Part shown: positions 43,568-52,139 of the stretch, piece by piece
Numbering within the stretch: the first letter of the stretch is position 1
How the letters are laid out: every line of letters starts with the position of its first letter
DNA from: a virus
Reading direction: 5' to 3' (one strand)
DNA: 64,000 bases
IMG/VR virus record: IMGVR_UViG_3300032288_005197
Location: 1-64,000 of that record
The notes under the pieces: generated by a model
Told to the model about the DNA's origin: nothing
Database searches by the model: none
What the model saw: the letters and a program-made list of their open reading frames with translations, nothing else
Program-made: the position numbers and the translations under genes

Positions 43568-45253
43568 ATGGCAGGATTTTTAGATAGCAATCCAGTAAGA
43601 GGACTTAGATCAGGTTTAACAGCACTCAGCCGATTCGGTATGAAGTACGATGATCTACTCGTTAAGAATTCCCAAGCAATCGGTTACATTGAGGGCCAGC
43701 TAACGGGATTCAACAATTCGTTGGGCGACGACCTAATGAAAGCAACCCTTGCTCTATCGGACACTACGTCTTCACTCAAGAACAAATCAATTGCATTCTT
43801 TCAATTGGACTACGTTCAAAAAAGAGAACGTCTTCGTGATCTTGCATCAAACGGCGAGATTGAATTCATTATTGAAACGATCGCGGACGATGCAATCGTC
43901 TTCGACCAAGATAATCGATTCTGTTATCCAAACGATCTAGTTGGGGAAATCAACTATCGTGGAAAGAACAAGGACGAAAGATTGAACTACCAGCAAAAAA
44001 TCTTGGACAAGTACCAAGAAAATTTCGAAAAGATCTATAACGCATGGGGATTTGATCGAGGTATTTCCGCCTGGCAGTATTTCTATCAATGGTTGATTGA
44101 AGGTCACTTGGCCTTTGAAATCATCTACGATAATTTGACGAATCCTAAGGACATTATTGGTTTCAAGGAGTTGGACCCATCGACACTCTATCCTGAAGTT
44201 AAAAAGGACTCAAGTGGTCGTATTTACCTACAGTGGGCTCAACGCGATCCAGTCAATCGAATGAATCGTACCCTAACTGATTCGCAGATCATCTATATCT
44301 CGTATTCAAATGAATTTAGAACAAAAAGAGTTAGTTTTGTTGAGCGTCTGATTCGTTCGTTTAATCTATTGCGCCTGATCGAGCACTCAAAGGTCATTTG
44401 GCACACAATGAACGCTCCAATTCGTTTGAAGACGACTGTTCCAGTTGGAACCAAGTCAATGCAAAAGGCGAAAGAGGATGTTCGTGAATTCACAAATACT
44501 CTAAAAGAAGACATCACGTTTGACGGCAGCTCAGGAGAATTAATGGTGGACGGTAAGCCCAACATCTTGTTCTACAAGAACTACGTTTTACCAAAGAATG
44601 ATCGTGGCGAAGCAATCGATATTGAGGCGCTCGAGTATCCAGGACCAAACTTATCAGGTTCTGAACTCTTGAAGTACTTCCAAGATAAGTTAAAACTTGA
44701 TTCTAAATTGCCGTATTCTCGTTGGTCCGAGAATCAAGGTTCCTACACAATGAACGCTGAAGGAATCTCAAGGGAGGAAATTCGATACAATAAATTTGTC
44801 AAGCGTTTGCGCTCAGCTTTTAAAGAGCTTGTTACCAAACCTCTTTACTTGCAAATGTGTTTGGACGTGAAGGACCTTAAGTCCGATCACCGATTCGCGA
44901 ATGCGGTTGGTTTAACGTGGCACGATGATAACGTATTTGAGGAAATCAAGACTCAAGAGCTACTTAACAAGCGCCTTGCGACACTTAATGCAATGAAAGC
45001 CGTTGTTAACGATGAAAATAAACCTTACTTCTCAACCGAGTACCTGATCAAGGAATACTTAAAATTGAGTGATGAAGATATTGCCAAGAACAAGAGTTAT
45101 CAAGCTACTTCTGAAGGCGAAGCCGCTGCTGGAGCAGCAGGTGGAGCCGGGTCAGCCGCTGCTCCAGCAGGAGGCGCCGCTGCTACACCAGCTGGAGAAA
45201 CTCCGGCTTCTGGAGAAACTTCATCAGAAGTAGGAACTAAGGGACAATTGTAA
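43568..45253 (+). CDS. 20: Portal vertex protein (gp20-like)
   Basis: A 561-residue protein. Key segments are KRERLRDLASNGEIEFIIETIADDAIVFD (stem/clip start), QYFYQWLIEGHLAFEIIYD, GFKELDPSTLYPEV and SFVERLIRSFNLLRLIEHSKVIWHTMNAPIR, all typical of T4-like portals. The C-terminal 50 residues are an unusual Ala/Gly/Pro-rich tail (GEAAAGAAGGAG; ATPAGETPASG), probably disordered. Length is near that of gp20 (524). It forms the 12-subunit ring for packaging and tail attachment. The terminase and neck genes are not seen beside it. Confidence 0.85.
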   Translation: MAGFLDSNPVRGLRSGLTALSRFGMKYDDLLVKNSQAIGYIEGQLTGFNNSLGDDLMKATLALSDTTSSLKNKSIAFFQLDYVQKRERLRDLASNGEIEFIIETIADDAIVFDQDNRFCYPNDLVGEINYRGKNKDERLNYQQKILDKYQENFEKIYNAWGFDRGISAWQYFYQWLIEGHLAFEIIYDNLTNPKDIIGFKELDPSTLYPEVKKDSSGRIYLQWAQRDPVNRMNRTLTDSQIIYISYSNEFRTKRVSFVERLIRSFNLLRLIEHSKVIWHTMNAPIRLKTTVPVGTKSMQKAKEDVREFTNTLKEDITFDGSSGELMVDGKPNILFYKNYVLPKNDRGEAIDIEALEYPGPNLSGSELLKYFQDKLKLDSKLPYSRWSENQGSYTMNAEGISREEIRYNKFVKRLRSAFKELVTKPLYLQMCLDVKDLKSDHRFANAVGLTWHDDNVFEEIKTQELLNKRLATLNAMKAVVNDENKPYFSTEYLIKEYLKLSDEDIAKNKSYQATSEGEAAAGAAGGAGSAAAPAGGAAATPAGETPASGETSSEVGTKGQL

Positions 45254-45271
45254 CCTTTTAATATTTTATAA

Positions 45272-46189
45272 ATGCTAATAAGAAAAGTAACAGTGATAGG
45301 TGGGGCCGGATTCATCGGATCTCACCTAGTCGAACTATTGATAGAGAAAGGCTTCTTTCCAGTCGTCATCGATAATTTTTCAACAGGCAAAAGATCTAAT
45401 TTGCCAAATTCAGGTATTGATGTAATAGATCTCGACATTACTGAGGATCCCCAGAGGATCGCTGAGATGATACATGGATCAGAATGCGTATTCCATTTAG
45501 CCGCATTAACCTCTGTCCAGGAGTCATTAGATCACCCTGACCGATATACTAAAGTTAACGTCGTTGGTACAGCAAATGTTCTTGAAGCCTGTAGAATCGC
45601 AGGAGTAAAAAAGCTCGTGTTTAGTTCGACCAGCGCGATTTACGGAAACACTGCAAAGTTCCCGACAGTTGAGACTCAATCGCCTGATCCAATCTCAGCC
45701 TATGCTCTATCTAAATTAGTCGGTGAAACTTATGCAAGGTATTATGCCGAAACTACTGACGTTACGACCACATGCTTAAGGTATTTCAACGTGTTCGGCG
45801 AAAGAACCAATCCCAGCAGTTCATACCGCTCAGTCATTCCAATCTTTTTAGACCAATTTAAAAACGGAAAACCGTTAACGATCACCAATGACGGCCTTCA
45901 ACAAAGGGATTTTGTCTATGTGAAAGACGTTGCTCTTGCAAACTTAAAGGCAATGAATCACACTCGAAGATTCGATGTTATTAACATCGGCGCCGGTAGA
46001 ACATGGGCAGTCAATCAAATCGCTGACATGATTTCAAAACGTCGAGAAAATATTGGATTTAGGTTGGAACCAAAGATTAGTTTAGCTGATGTAAGTAGAG
46101 CTCAGTCCGTTTTAGATTGGACAGCTTCCACCGATTTAGAAGTGTGGATTAAAGATCAAATAGCGTCGCGAACGCTGACTGGCCGTTAA
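45272..46189 (+). CDS. NAD-dependent nucleotide-sugar epimerase (GalE/WbpP type)
   Basis: A 305-residue short-chain dehydrogenase. Features are GGAGFIGSHL (NAD binding), HLAALTSVQES, STSAIYG, the Ser/Tyr/Lys triad in SAYALSK, and RYFNVFGERT, as in UDP-glucose/UDP-GlcNAc 4-epimerases. It likely supplies a sugar nucleotide for virion or host-surface glycosylation. It follows the portal directly on the same strand. Its last 41 bases overlap the gp25-like gene tail-to-tail. Confidence 0.85.
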   Translation: MLIRKVTVIGGAGFIGSHLVELLIEKGFFPVVIDNFSTGKRSNLPNSGIDVIDLDITEDPQRIAEMIHGSECVFHLAALTSVQESLDHPDRYTKVNVVGTANVLEACRIAGVKKLVFSSTSAIYGNTAKFPTVETQSPDPISAYALSKLVGETYARYYAETTDVTTTCLRYFNVFGERTNPSSSYRSVIPIFLDQFKNGKPLTITNDGLQQRDFVYVKDVALANLKAMNHTRRFDVINIGAGRTWAVNQIADMISKRRENIGFRLEPKISLADVSRAQSVLDWTASTDLEVWIKDQIASRTLTGR

Positions 46190-46541
46190 TCTTAATATCA
46201 AGGCCTAGTCCAACTTTGTAAGGATCAGCGATATCGTCAAGTGTGAATACTTTAGCGTCTATATTATAAGGCTTTGATAGCAAAACAAATTCTGATATTT
46301 GAGAATTCGCCTCTGCTTCCATCTCTGATAAATTGGAAAATTCAAACTCGAAAAGGTATTTTTCAGCATTGAATCCAATGTCTTCACCCAAAACTTCACC
46401 TGATCTAGTCAGCAACACCATTCTAACCTGTTGAATAGCGTTTTCCAGTGAATCATTTGATTCAAGGGTATCAGCCGTGTAGTTAGGATCCCCTGGCGAT
46501 CTTAAATATAAATCTTTTCCAATAGGTTGAATAGTTACCAT
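46149..46541 (-). CDS. 25: Baseplate wedge protein (gp25-like)
   Basis: A 130-residue protein. SLENAIQQVRMVLLTRSGEVLGEDIGFNAEKYLFEF is the gp25/GPW signature, with LLTR-GE-LG near residue 43 and a glutamate-rich conserved arm. The remaining strands (VFTLDDIADPYKVGLGLDIKINGQ) fit the lysozyme-like fold of the family. gp25 is a core wedge component at the sheath-baseplate interface. It is the most distal gene of this minus-strand group. Confidence 0.85.
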   Translation of the reverse strand: MVTIQPIGKDLYLRSPGDPNYTADTLESNDSLENAIQQVRMVLLTRSGEVLGEDIGFNAEKYLFEFEFSNLSEMEAEANSQISEFVLLSKPYNIDAKVFTLDDIADPYKVGLGLDIKINGQSAFATLFDL

Positions 46542-46548
46542 ACGTTAA

Positions 46549-47289
46549 TTACCATCTAGCGAAGAACAAAAAGTCCGCTGTATTTTCTCCCTTCATCATC
46601 TCAATTACCTGGTTAAGCTCATTTTCAGCTTTAGTAACGAGATTCGTGTAGTTGGGCTTTATTCCACCCGGTAAATTATAGTCAAATGTCGTCAATAGAT
46701 CGCCCAATCTTAATTTAGCCTTGGCTCTTACGTATCTTTGAAATAATTCGTCGTTATAGAGATCGTCCGATGGAACTTTTTTTGCAATTTGTAAAACAAC
46801 TGATGAGGTTCTTGGCGTTCTACCCAAAATCATCAGTTTTCGAGTATTCTTATTGTAGTCATAGGCTAGAGTATCGATCGTAAATCCTTTAACTAAATCT
46901 AAAAACGAGAACACTACTGTTCTGTACATAATTGATTCACCAATGAACGGCGTTAAGAATACTTCAGAGCCAATGAATTTATTGTCAGCGAAATCGACGT
47001 CCATTGTTCCAAACATCGAGGTTGTGCCCTTTGCTTCTTTTACTTCATGTACGAATGCAACGCAATCCGGTAATTGAATCGTTCTCTCCTTTTTGAAAAG
47101 CGGGTGGTTGAACACAGCAGAAGGAATCACCATGTATCTTGCCTCAACTGCATGTCTCCAATTGTCATGAAAATATCTTTCAGCATTGGTGATAATACGC
47201 TGTATTTCCTTTTCCGGAATTGAGTAAGGTAGCGCTTTTGCAAATGTCAATTCCTCCTGTATGTCGAGTACTAATTCGTCTAAAGTCAT
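46549..47289 (-). CDS. Probable neck/baseplate structural protein
   Basis: A 246-residue protein seven bases upstream of gp25. Helical start (LVLDIQEELTFAKALPYSIPEKEIQRIITNAERYFHDNWRHAVEARYMVIP), then beta-rich middle, then RAKAKLRLGDLLTTFDYNLPGGIKPNYTNLVTKAENEL. Such patterns occur in tail-completion or adaptor proteins of T4-like phages. No precise family can be named. Confidence 0.5.
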   Translation of the reverse strand: MTLDELVLDIQEELTFAKALPYSIPEKEIQRIITNAERYFHDNWRHAVEARYMVIPSAVFNHPLFKKERTIQLPDCVAFVHEVKEAKGTTSMFGTMDVDFADNKFIGSEVFLTPFIGESIMYRTVVFSFLDLVKGFTIDTLAYDYNKNTRKLMILGRTPRTSSVVLQIAKKVPSDDLYNDELFQRYVRAKAKLRLGDLLTTFDYNLPGGIKPNYTNLVTKAENELNQVIEMMKGENTADFLFFARW

Positions 47290-47304
47290 TTGACTTGTGT
47301 ATTT

Positions 47305-47673
47305 TTAGATAGCTTTGCTAGCCTTGTTCTTTTGCTCTATTTGCTGTTGAACCTGCTTGATTCGGCTCAAGATAGAAAGACGTTTGTCATCCGTGTCAGC
47401 ATTCGCTAACTCTTTTCTAAGTTCGCGAGTTGCAGTGATTGCATCCATCTCAGATTGAGTATCCGCTGAACTTTCCTTGATCGGCTCAGTTACCGTTTTT
47501 GTGTAATCCGGTTCAGTCGCCTTTATTCCAGTAGACAGGCTTGCTCGCTTGACCTGATCAATTGATTTCTCCTTTTTTACTGGAGCTGCAGCTTTAACAT
47601 CAAGCGCAGTTTTCGGATCTTCAAGTTTCGGACCCTTTACGAATGAATCGAAGTTTAAAATTTTGTTACTCAT
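47305..47673 (-). CDS. Tagged coiled-coil protein
   Basis: A 122-residue protein, starting at the ATG at 47673, which lies 17 bases after the late motif; an upstream TTG adds four residues. The tag ILNFDSFVKG is at residues 5-14, with Lys-Gly instead of x-Glu. The rest is Lys/Glu-rich with a long coiled coil at the C-terminus (ELRKELANADTDDKRLSILSRIKQVQQQIEQKN). Internal head or core protein is inferred. Neighbours are a second tagged gene downstream in genome order and a structural gene. Confidence 0.6.
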   Translation of the reverse strand: MSNKILNFDSFVKGPKLEDPKTALDVKAAAPVKKEKSIDQVKRASLSTGIKATEPDYTKTVTEPIKESSADTQSEMDAITATRELRKELANADTDDKRLSILSRIKQVQQQIEQKNKASKAI

Positions 47674-47690
47674 AGTATTTGTCAATTTTT

Positions 47691-47700
47691 ATTATTTATC
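47691..47700 (-). promoter_or_regulatory. T4-type late promoter motif
   Basis: GATAAATAAT on the minus strand, 17 bases before the ATG at 47673. It overlaps the stop of the upstream tagged gene. Confidence 0.65.
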
Positions 47701-47946
47701 GCTGCTCTGATCTGGTTCAAATATTCCATCCACGAATTCGTTGAACGTTAGTACCTTTTTGGTCTTTGGGTTGACTCCTATTCCTGGAGTATTGTTCATT
47801 TTCATGTCCCTTCTTGAAATCGGCTGGGTCGCTAACCAATGATTCGGAATTCCACCCATGTGAATATTAATCGGAGTCGGTTGAATATTTGGATCATTAC
47901 TCTGGGTGAAAGCTGCTGCGGGTACTGACCCTGTGCTATTTGCCAT
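47692..47946 (-). CDS. Small tagged protein
   Basis: An 84-residue protein. The better start is the ATG at 47946 (MANSTGSVPAAAF), 24 bases behind the late motif; the ATG at 47967 would be only 3 bases from it. The tag VLTFNEFVDG is close to the C-terminus (residues 65-74). The first 60 residues are Pro/Asn/His-rich and flexible. Its role is unknown; the tag suggests capsid cargo. Confidence 0.55.
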   Translation of the reverse strand: MANSTGSVPAAAFTQSNDPNIQPTPINIHMGGIPNHWLATQPISRRDMKMNNTPGIGVNPKTKKVLTFNEFVDGIFEPDQSSDK

Positions 47947-47970
47947 ATTTTTAGCGTGTTCTTTCATAGG

Positions 47971-47980
47971 ATTATTTATT
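47971..47980 (-). promoter_or_regulatory. T4-type late promoter motif
   Basis: AATAAATAAT on the minus strand, 24 bases before the ATG at 47946, helping to choose that start. Confidence 0.6.
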
Positions 47981-48001
47981 CGGGTCTAACCAAAATAAAA
48001 A

Positions 48002-48019
48002 AGCCCGATTTCTCGGGCT
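48002..48019 (-). terminator. Rho-independent terminator
   Basis: AGCCCGA-TTTC-TCGGGCT hairpin with a T run on the minus strand, downstream of the large tagged gene that ends at 48042. Confidence 0.85.
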
Positions 48020-48041
48020 CATTCACTTAATTAATTCTATA

Positions 48042-49487
48042 TTAGTATTCTGGGCTCCAGTTACGATCTCCGCAATTAGAACATCTCATTCTAGGATTCT
48101 CTGCAATCTCTTCGTGTTCTGCACGTTCTCCGCACGTATCACAAGAGTACGCAGTAGATTCATTAACGTTTAAATTTTCAACGGTGACTTTAAAAATCAC
48201 CTTATCCATATTTAATTCCCATGTACCGGTATTTTGCATGCGGGATGCTCCAATATTAACCGGCTTGCTATAAGTCTCGGTTTTACCACCGTTCATGAAA
48301 GTAACCTTTGTTCCGTTTGAGGAAAACGTTCCGTTTTTTGCAGCAGGGCCTAGTTTGTGACTAATCCAACTAGCTAAAGCATGGTCCATCACCGAGTATT
48401 GATTACCTGGACCAGTTGCAGGCTTTCCCTCAGTAACACGTAGGTTTGCAGCAGCTTCCATCATGCACTCTGTCATGTAAGAACCGCATTCATTCAAATA
48501 CGATTCGTAAGTGTGCATTGGATCCTTGTCCTCATCGCACATTTGAGCCTCTTTAATCAAAATTTCTTCGCAAATCGTCTTAACAGCTCTCTTTGCCTCT
48601 TCTGACATTGCTAGATTGTAGCCTTCTTCCATTGGATTCCAACACTCATTCACGAAACTCTGAAAAGACTCAACGACCTTTGTTGATTTGCTTTTTCTTA
48701 GCAATTCAAAATCATTTTTGTCCAACTTACCGTTTTTATTCTTATCAAGTTTCTTTTGACCCTTAGTTAATTTTTCAGAAACAGGTTCAATCATTGGACC
48801 TGGTACAGGCTTACGAAGTTCTTCGTGTCTAACTTTATCTACGAATCTAACTAATCGGCGTTGAATGTTATCTGGAAACTGCCCAGTCTTGTCAACTCGA
48901 CCGTCTGAATATATTACAATTCTTGCAAAAATTCCACGAGCTTCGTGAAACTCTATTGAAATCGACTGTTGATAATCATCAGAACTACCCATTCCGGTCT
49001 TTTTGACCTCAGCTGTAACATCATCTCCGAACATGCTTGCGATTGATTGAGCTTCTCTCTTGATTTCTGGGCTAATATGAGTTTCAAAAGAACGTGCTTG
49101 TTGCAATACTTTATTACGTCTGAATCCCTCTTTTTCTGGATCAAGCTCCTTTTCTTTATCCCAAGCTTTTATGAAAGCACTACGTTTAACCGCATTAGAA
49201 ATCTCGTCAACTTGGCTAGATTCTTCCATGCCAGAAACGATTTCAACCTCAACTGGAATTGAGTACTCGTGATCGCCGTGTTGAGCGATCAACATTCCGT
49301 CACCGTCATAGTCAAATCTCAACTCAACTTCTTGACCGTCGTGTGTTTTTATTAGGATCATGGCATGATCATCACCATGTCCACTTAATGATAATATTTC
49401 TGGATGAATTGATCTTCCCTCGTGTGATTCTGGAATGGGCTCTCCCATCATGAATTTAGGTATTCTCTTGTTACCGAACTTTCCCAT
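48042..49487 (-). CDS. Large tagged protein with EF-hand and zinc ribbon
   Basis: A 481-residue modular protein. Residues 30-90 are beta-rich (AMILIKTHDGQEVELRFDYDGDG). Residues 95-225 are mixed. DKNKNGKLDKNDF (248-260) is a canonical EF-hand loop. The tag VVESFQSFVNE follows at 271-281. The C-terminal 34 residues are a zinc ribbon with two CxxC pairs (SCDTCGERA, CSNCGD). The middle tag could be a protease site freeing the C-terminal half. Its late promoter carries the exact T4 consensus. Internal virion protein is my best guess. Confidence 0.65.
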   Translation of the reverse strand: MGKFGNKRIPKFMMGEPIPESHEGRSIHPEILSLSGHGDDHAMILIKTHDGQEVELRFDYDGDGMLIAQHGDHEYSIPVEVEIVSGMEESSQVDEISNAVKRSAFIKAWDKEKELDPEKEGFRRNKVLQQARSFETHISPEIKREAQSIASMFGDDVTAEVKKTGMGSSDDYQQSISIEFHEARGIFARIVIYSDGRVDKTGQFPDNIQRRLVRFVDKVRHEELRKPVPGPMIEPVSEKLTKGQKKLDKNKNGKLDKNDFELLRKSKSTKVVESFQSFVNECWNPMEEGYNLAMSEEAKRAVKTICEEILIKEAQMCDEDKDPMHTYESYLNECGSYMTECMMEAAANLRVTEGKPATGPGNQYSVMDHALASWISHKLGPAAKNGTFSSNGTKVTFMNGGKTETYSKPVNIGASRMQNTGTWELNMDKVIFKVTVENLNVNESTAYSCDTCGERAEHEEIAENPRMRCSNCGDRNWSPEY

Positions 49488-49506
49488 TTAATTATGGATA
49501 TTTTTG

Positions 49507-49516
49507 GTTATTTATA
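49507..49516 (-). promoter_or_regulatory. T4-type late promoter (exact consensus)
   Basis: TATAAATAAC on the minus strand, including TATAAATA. It lies 19 bases ahead of the ATG at 49487 and overlaps the stop of the heptose kinase gene. Confidence 0.75.
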
Positions 49517-50279
49517 TGGACAAGTCAACCGAAACGACGCCCTTATGTGAAACCGCTTCGCCCGCGCATTGATTTGCGAACTTAATTGACTCTAAGATGT
49601 CACCGGTTTTGGCGTATTTTGCCACCAGGCCGGCTAAAAATGTGTCCCCTGCGCCAGAAACGTCCTTAACCTCAACTCTTTTTGTTTGCATCACTTTAAT
49701 TTTGCCTAAGTCCGCACCCTCTTCTCCCCTAGTGACTATGATCTTATCTAAACTAGAGCTAATGAAGTCTTTATCGTGCTCGGGATTTGCGAACTCCTTT
49801 TTATTGATCTTAATGTAGTCAAATTCCTCTGCCCATTTGCTCAAAGGCTTCTTTGTGTCAATAAAACTGATCTTTGCTATGCATGCAATATCCGATAAAT
49901 CATCCTCCGTTAAGAAACCTTTGTTGTAATCTGATACAACCACAATGTCAGCCTCATGTATCATGGAAATCACATCAGGGGTTAGCCTGAATGGATCAAC
50001 TGGCCCATCCTTATCGACTCTCAATATAATATAATTGGAAGCGGTGTCGACGAACCTATGCTTAATGATATCGCCGGCGAATTGATGAAGGAAGCTGATT
50101 TGCCAAGAGTTTGGGCAAATTTTGGTTAGATTTGTGTATACGTTACCTGCCATTCCACGATTCTGTATCACTTGATTTGATACGAAAACCGGTGTTGGGG
50201 CTTCTGGATTAAGTCGAGTGCAAATCCCGTACTCAAATATGTCAGTGCAGTCCTCGCCTATAACTAATATGTTAGCCAT
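49512..50279 (-). CDS. hldE1: PfkB-family heptose kinase (HldE kinase-like)
   Basis: A 255-residue carbohydrate kinase. The N-terminus IGEDCTDIFEYGICTRLNPEAPTPVFV matches the RfaE/HldE kinase start, and VSGAGDTFLAGL is the PfkB catalytic motif. The family makes D-glycero-D-manno-heptose-1,7-bisphosphate. It is shorter than the usual 310-320 residues. It overlaps the nucleotidyltransferase gene by eight bases; the two are fused in many bacteria but separate here. The order HldD, cupin, HAD, HldE-C, HldE-N is one minus-strand operon. Confidence 0.8.
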   Translation of the reverse strand: MANILVIGEDCTDIFEYGICTRLNPEAPTPVFVSNQVIQNRGMAGNVYTNLTKICPNSWQISFLHQFAGDIIKHRFVDTASNYIILRVDKDGPVDPFRLTPDVISMIHEADIVVVSDYNKGFLTEDDLSDIACIAKISFIDTKKPLSKWAEEFDYIKINKKEFANPEHDKDFISSSLDKIIVTRGEEGADLGKIKVMQTKRVEVKDVSGAGDTFLAGLVAKYAKTGDILESIKFANQCAGEAVSHKGVVSVDLSI

Positions 50280-50664
50280 GAGTCTTTAGTATTTTTGAAG
50301 TCGATAGATCTTCGAATCTATCAAAATATTTTACTTCGTCAGCCCATTCGGATCCGATTACTCTTTTGCCTAGATAATCTGACCCTACTACCATCACTGC
50401 TGGTTTAAACGATTTAATGTGTTCAATTAGTTCGTTATCGGTTCCAAAGGTTACGACCGAATCCACGTACTTGATGGATTTTAAAAAGTCAATTCGATAT
50501 TGACAATTATTTATGGGTCTTGGAGAGCCCTTTAATTCAGTAACTCGATGATCGCGATCGATTCCGACCACTAGTACATCACCGAGACCCTTTGCGAATT
50601 CTAGGAGTTTGATATGACCCATGTGCATCACATCAAATGTTCCGTTAACCCACACAACTTTCAT
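50272..50664 (-). CDS. hldE2: ADP-heptose synthase nucleotidyltransferase (HldE C-domain)
   Basis: A 130-residue cytidylyltransferase-fold protein. VNGTFDVMHMGHIKLLEFAKGLGDVLVVGIDRD has the GTFDxxHxGH signature and GSPRPINNCQYRIDFLKSIKYVDSV is typical of RfaE2. It would transfer AMP to heptose-1-phosphate. Short but complete for the family. It follows the HAD gene with a 4-base overlap. Confidence 0.85.
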   Translation of the reverse strand: MKVVWVNGTFDVMHMGHIKLLEFAKGLGDVLVVGIDRDHRVTELKGSPRPINNCQYRIDFLKSIKYVDSVVTFGTDNELIEHIKSFKPAVMVVGSDYLGKRVIGSEWADEVKYFDRFEDLSTSKILKTHG

Positions 50665-50966
50665 ATTTCTTCGATTCTTTTTGATTTATCGCAAATGAGA
50701 AGATCATAATGAGGTTTATGATTCATTTTAAGCTCATGAAATTTGCAGCCCCACTCATGCAACTGAACTAGAGTTAGAACACTCCAATCCTTTTTGGAAA
50801 CTTGACCTCTGGCTGTGTAATAAATGATCTCATGACCCTCATCGAAGAGTCGATTGATCTTTGCGATATTTTCAGATATTGGTTTAGCACGACTATACTC
50901 TGACTCTTGAGTACAGATGGTGCCATCAATATCAACGTAAATTATTTTTGACTGTCTCCCTTCCAT
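50661..50966 (-). CDS. HAD-family phosphatase in heptose operon
   Basis: A 101-residue HAD protein with YVDIDGTICTQ (catalytic Asp pair) and YYTARGQ (motif II). The size fits capsule-type HAD phosphatases rather than GmhB (about 190). In this operon it may perform the 1,7-bisphosphate dephosphorylation step, but the size difference makes that uncertain. It overlaps the cupin gene by 25 bases. Confidence 0.65.
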   Translation of the reverse strand: MEGRQSKIIYVDIDGTICTQESEYSRAKPISENIAKINRLFDEGHEIIYYTARGQVSKKDWSVLTLVQLHEWGCKFHELKMNHKPHYDLLICDKSKRIEEI

Positions 50967-51319
50967 ACTCTATAAGAATCTTCGTCAAAATGTTGAGTTG
51001 ATACTTCAAATACAACTCCATCCTCAAGCGCTTCAAGCTGATGAGGTTGTCCAGGCCTCTGCCTAACCACATCTCCAGATTTTAAAACCTGTTCGTGTAC
51101 TTCAGCGTTTACAGTATCAATCCATCTGTAAACAAATGAGCCTTTGTCAACGTACCAAGTTTCATCCTTAATCATGTGATAGTGCATTGAAAACTTGAAA
51201 CCCTTTTTAAAGATCAAGAGCTTTCCGCAGTACTTTTCGTTATTTTCAATTATGATCTCTTCTCCCCAACCTTTCGGCACTCTGCACCCTTCACAAACCG
51301 TTGGCTTAATTCTCTCCAT
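50942..51319 (-). CDS. Cupin-domain sugar enzyme or sensor
   Basis: A 125-residue single cupin. FKFSMHYHMIKDETWYVDKGSFVYRW holds the HxH...E metal motif and RPGQPHQLEALEDGVVFEVST the second His. The form resembles mannose-6-phosphate isomerase type II and dTDP-sugar isomerase cupins. The gene lies between HldD and the HAD in the heptose operon, so a sugar-phosphate isomerase is possible; the substrate is not visible. Confidence 0.65.
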   Translation of the reverse strand: MERIKPTVCEGCRVPKGWGEEIIIENNEKYCGKLLIFKKGFKFSMHYHMIKDETWYVDKGSFVYRWIDTVNAEVHEQVLKSGDVVRQRPGQPHQLEALEDGVVFEVSTQHFDEDSYRVWKGDSQK

Positions 51320-52139
51320 CTTGTTCTGATTTTTTTAAGTAGTCCAGGTATTCTGGAACCCCAGTATCGATATTGTGCTTTGGTGTCCATCCGCTAAGCC
51401 ATTCATTTGAGTTACTAACCGTAAAGAATTGATAGCCTTCAGGTATTTGAGACTCGTCCGCATATTCAAAAGGAATCTGCATAAGATTAAGCACATCTTC
51501 AAAAGATCTACTTTCTCCACTACCTACATCGAAGTGATTACCTTTAAAGTACTCGTAATGAGCCCATGCGTGCATGTTAGCATAGACTATATCATCAACA
51601 TGAACAAAGTCTCTGGTTGGATTCTTTGGAAATAGAATCACTCTTTCTCCTGCTTTGTGTTTTAAGTACGATTGATATGCAACTGATGCCATTCGACCTT
51701 TATGTTCTTCGCCTGGCCCATAAACGTTAAAGTATCTCAATGCAACTCCTCCAGTCAAAGTCACAACGTCTTCTGCTGCATACTTACTCCAACCATATAG
51801 ATTCGAAGGATGCTTTCCATCACTTCCGTAATTCGCAGCTGATGAAGAATAAATGAGCTTGCACTCAGTATAACTGCAGTAACTGGCAAGAATCTTAGTA
51901 GATTCATAATTGAGCTTCATCATGTAATTGACATCCTTCTCTAGAGTATCGGAACATGCACCAACATGGAATATTACGTCTGGTGAAAGGTCGGCAACAA
52001 TACTTGCAAGTTCTTTCTGCCAGTCTTCAGAGTTCATGAAGTCGTCCACATCAATTCCGAATACTGTAAAATTGCGGTCTAATTTTGAAATGAGTCTTTT
52101 TGCAATAAATCCGTTATCGCCAGTTACTAGTATCTTCAT
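51306..52139 (-). CDS. hldD: ADP-L-glycero-D-manno-heptose 6-epimerase-like (HldD)
   Basis: A 277-residue short-chain dehydrogenase. TGDNGFIAKRL is the NAD loop, SSSAANYG and YGWSKYAAE supply Ser, Tyr and Lys, and RYFNVYGPGEEHKGRMASVAYQ is characteristic of HldD, as is NPTRDFVHVDD. It would convert ADP-D-glycero- to ADP-L-glycero-heptose. Its ATG overlaps the ClpC-like stop by one base. With the kinase and nucleotidyltransferase it makes an almost complete ADP-heptose pathway; GmhA is not seen. Confidence 0.8.
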   Translation of the reverse strand: MKILVTGDNGFIAKRLISKLDRNFTVFGIDVDDFMNSEDWQKELASIVADLSPDVIFHVGACSDTLEKDVNYMMKLNYESTKILASYCSYTECKLIYSSSAANYGSDGKHPSNLYGWSKYAAEDVVTLTGGVALRYFNVYGPGEEHKGRMASVAYQSYLKHKAGERVILFPKNPTRDFVHVDDIVYANMHAWAHYEYFKGNHFDVGSGESRSFEDVLNLMQIPFEYADESQIPEGYQFFTVSNSNEWLSGWTPKHNIDTGVPEYLDYLKKSEQDGEN

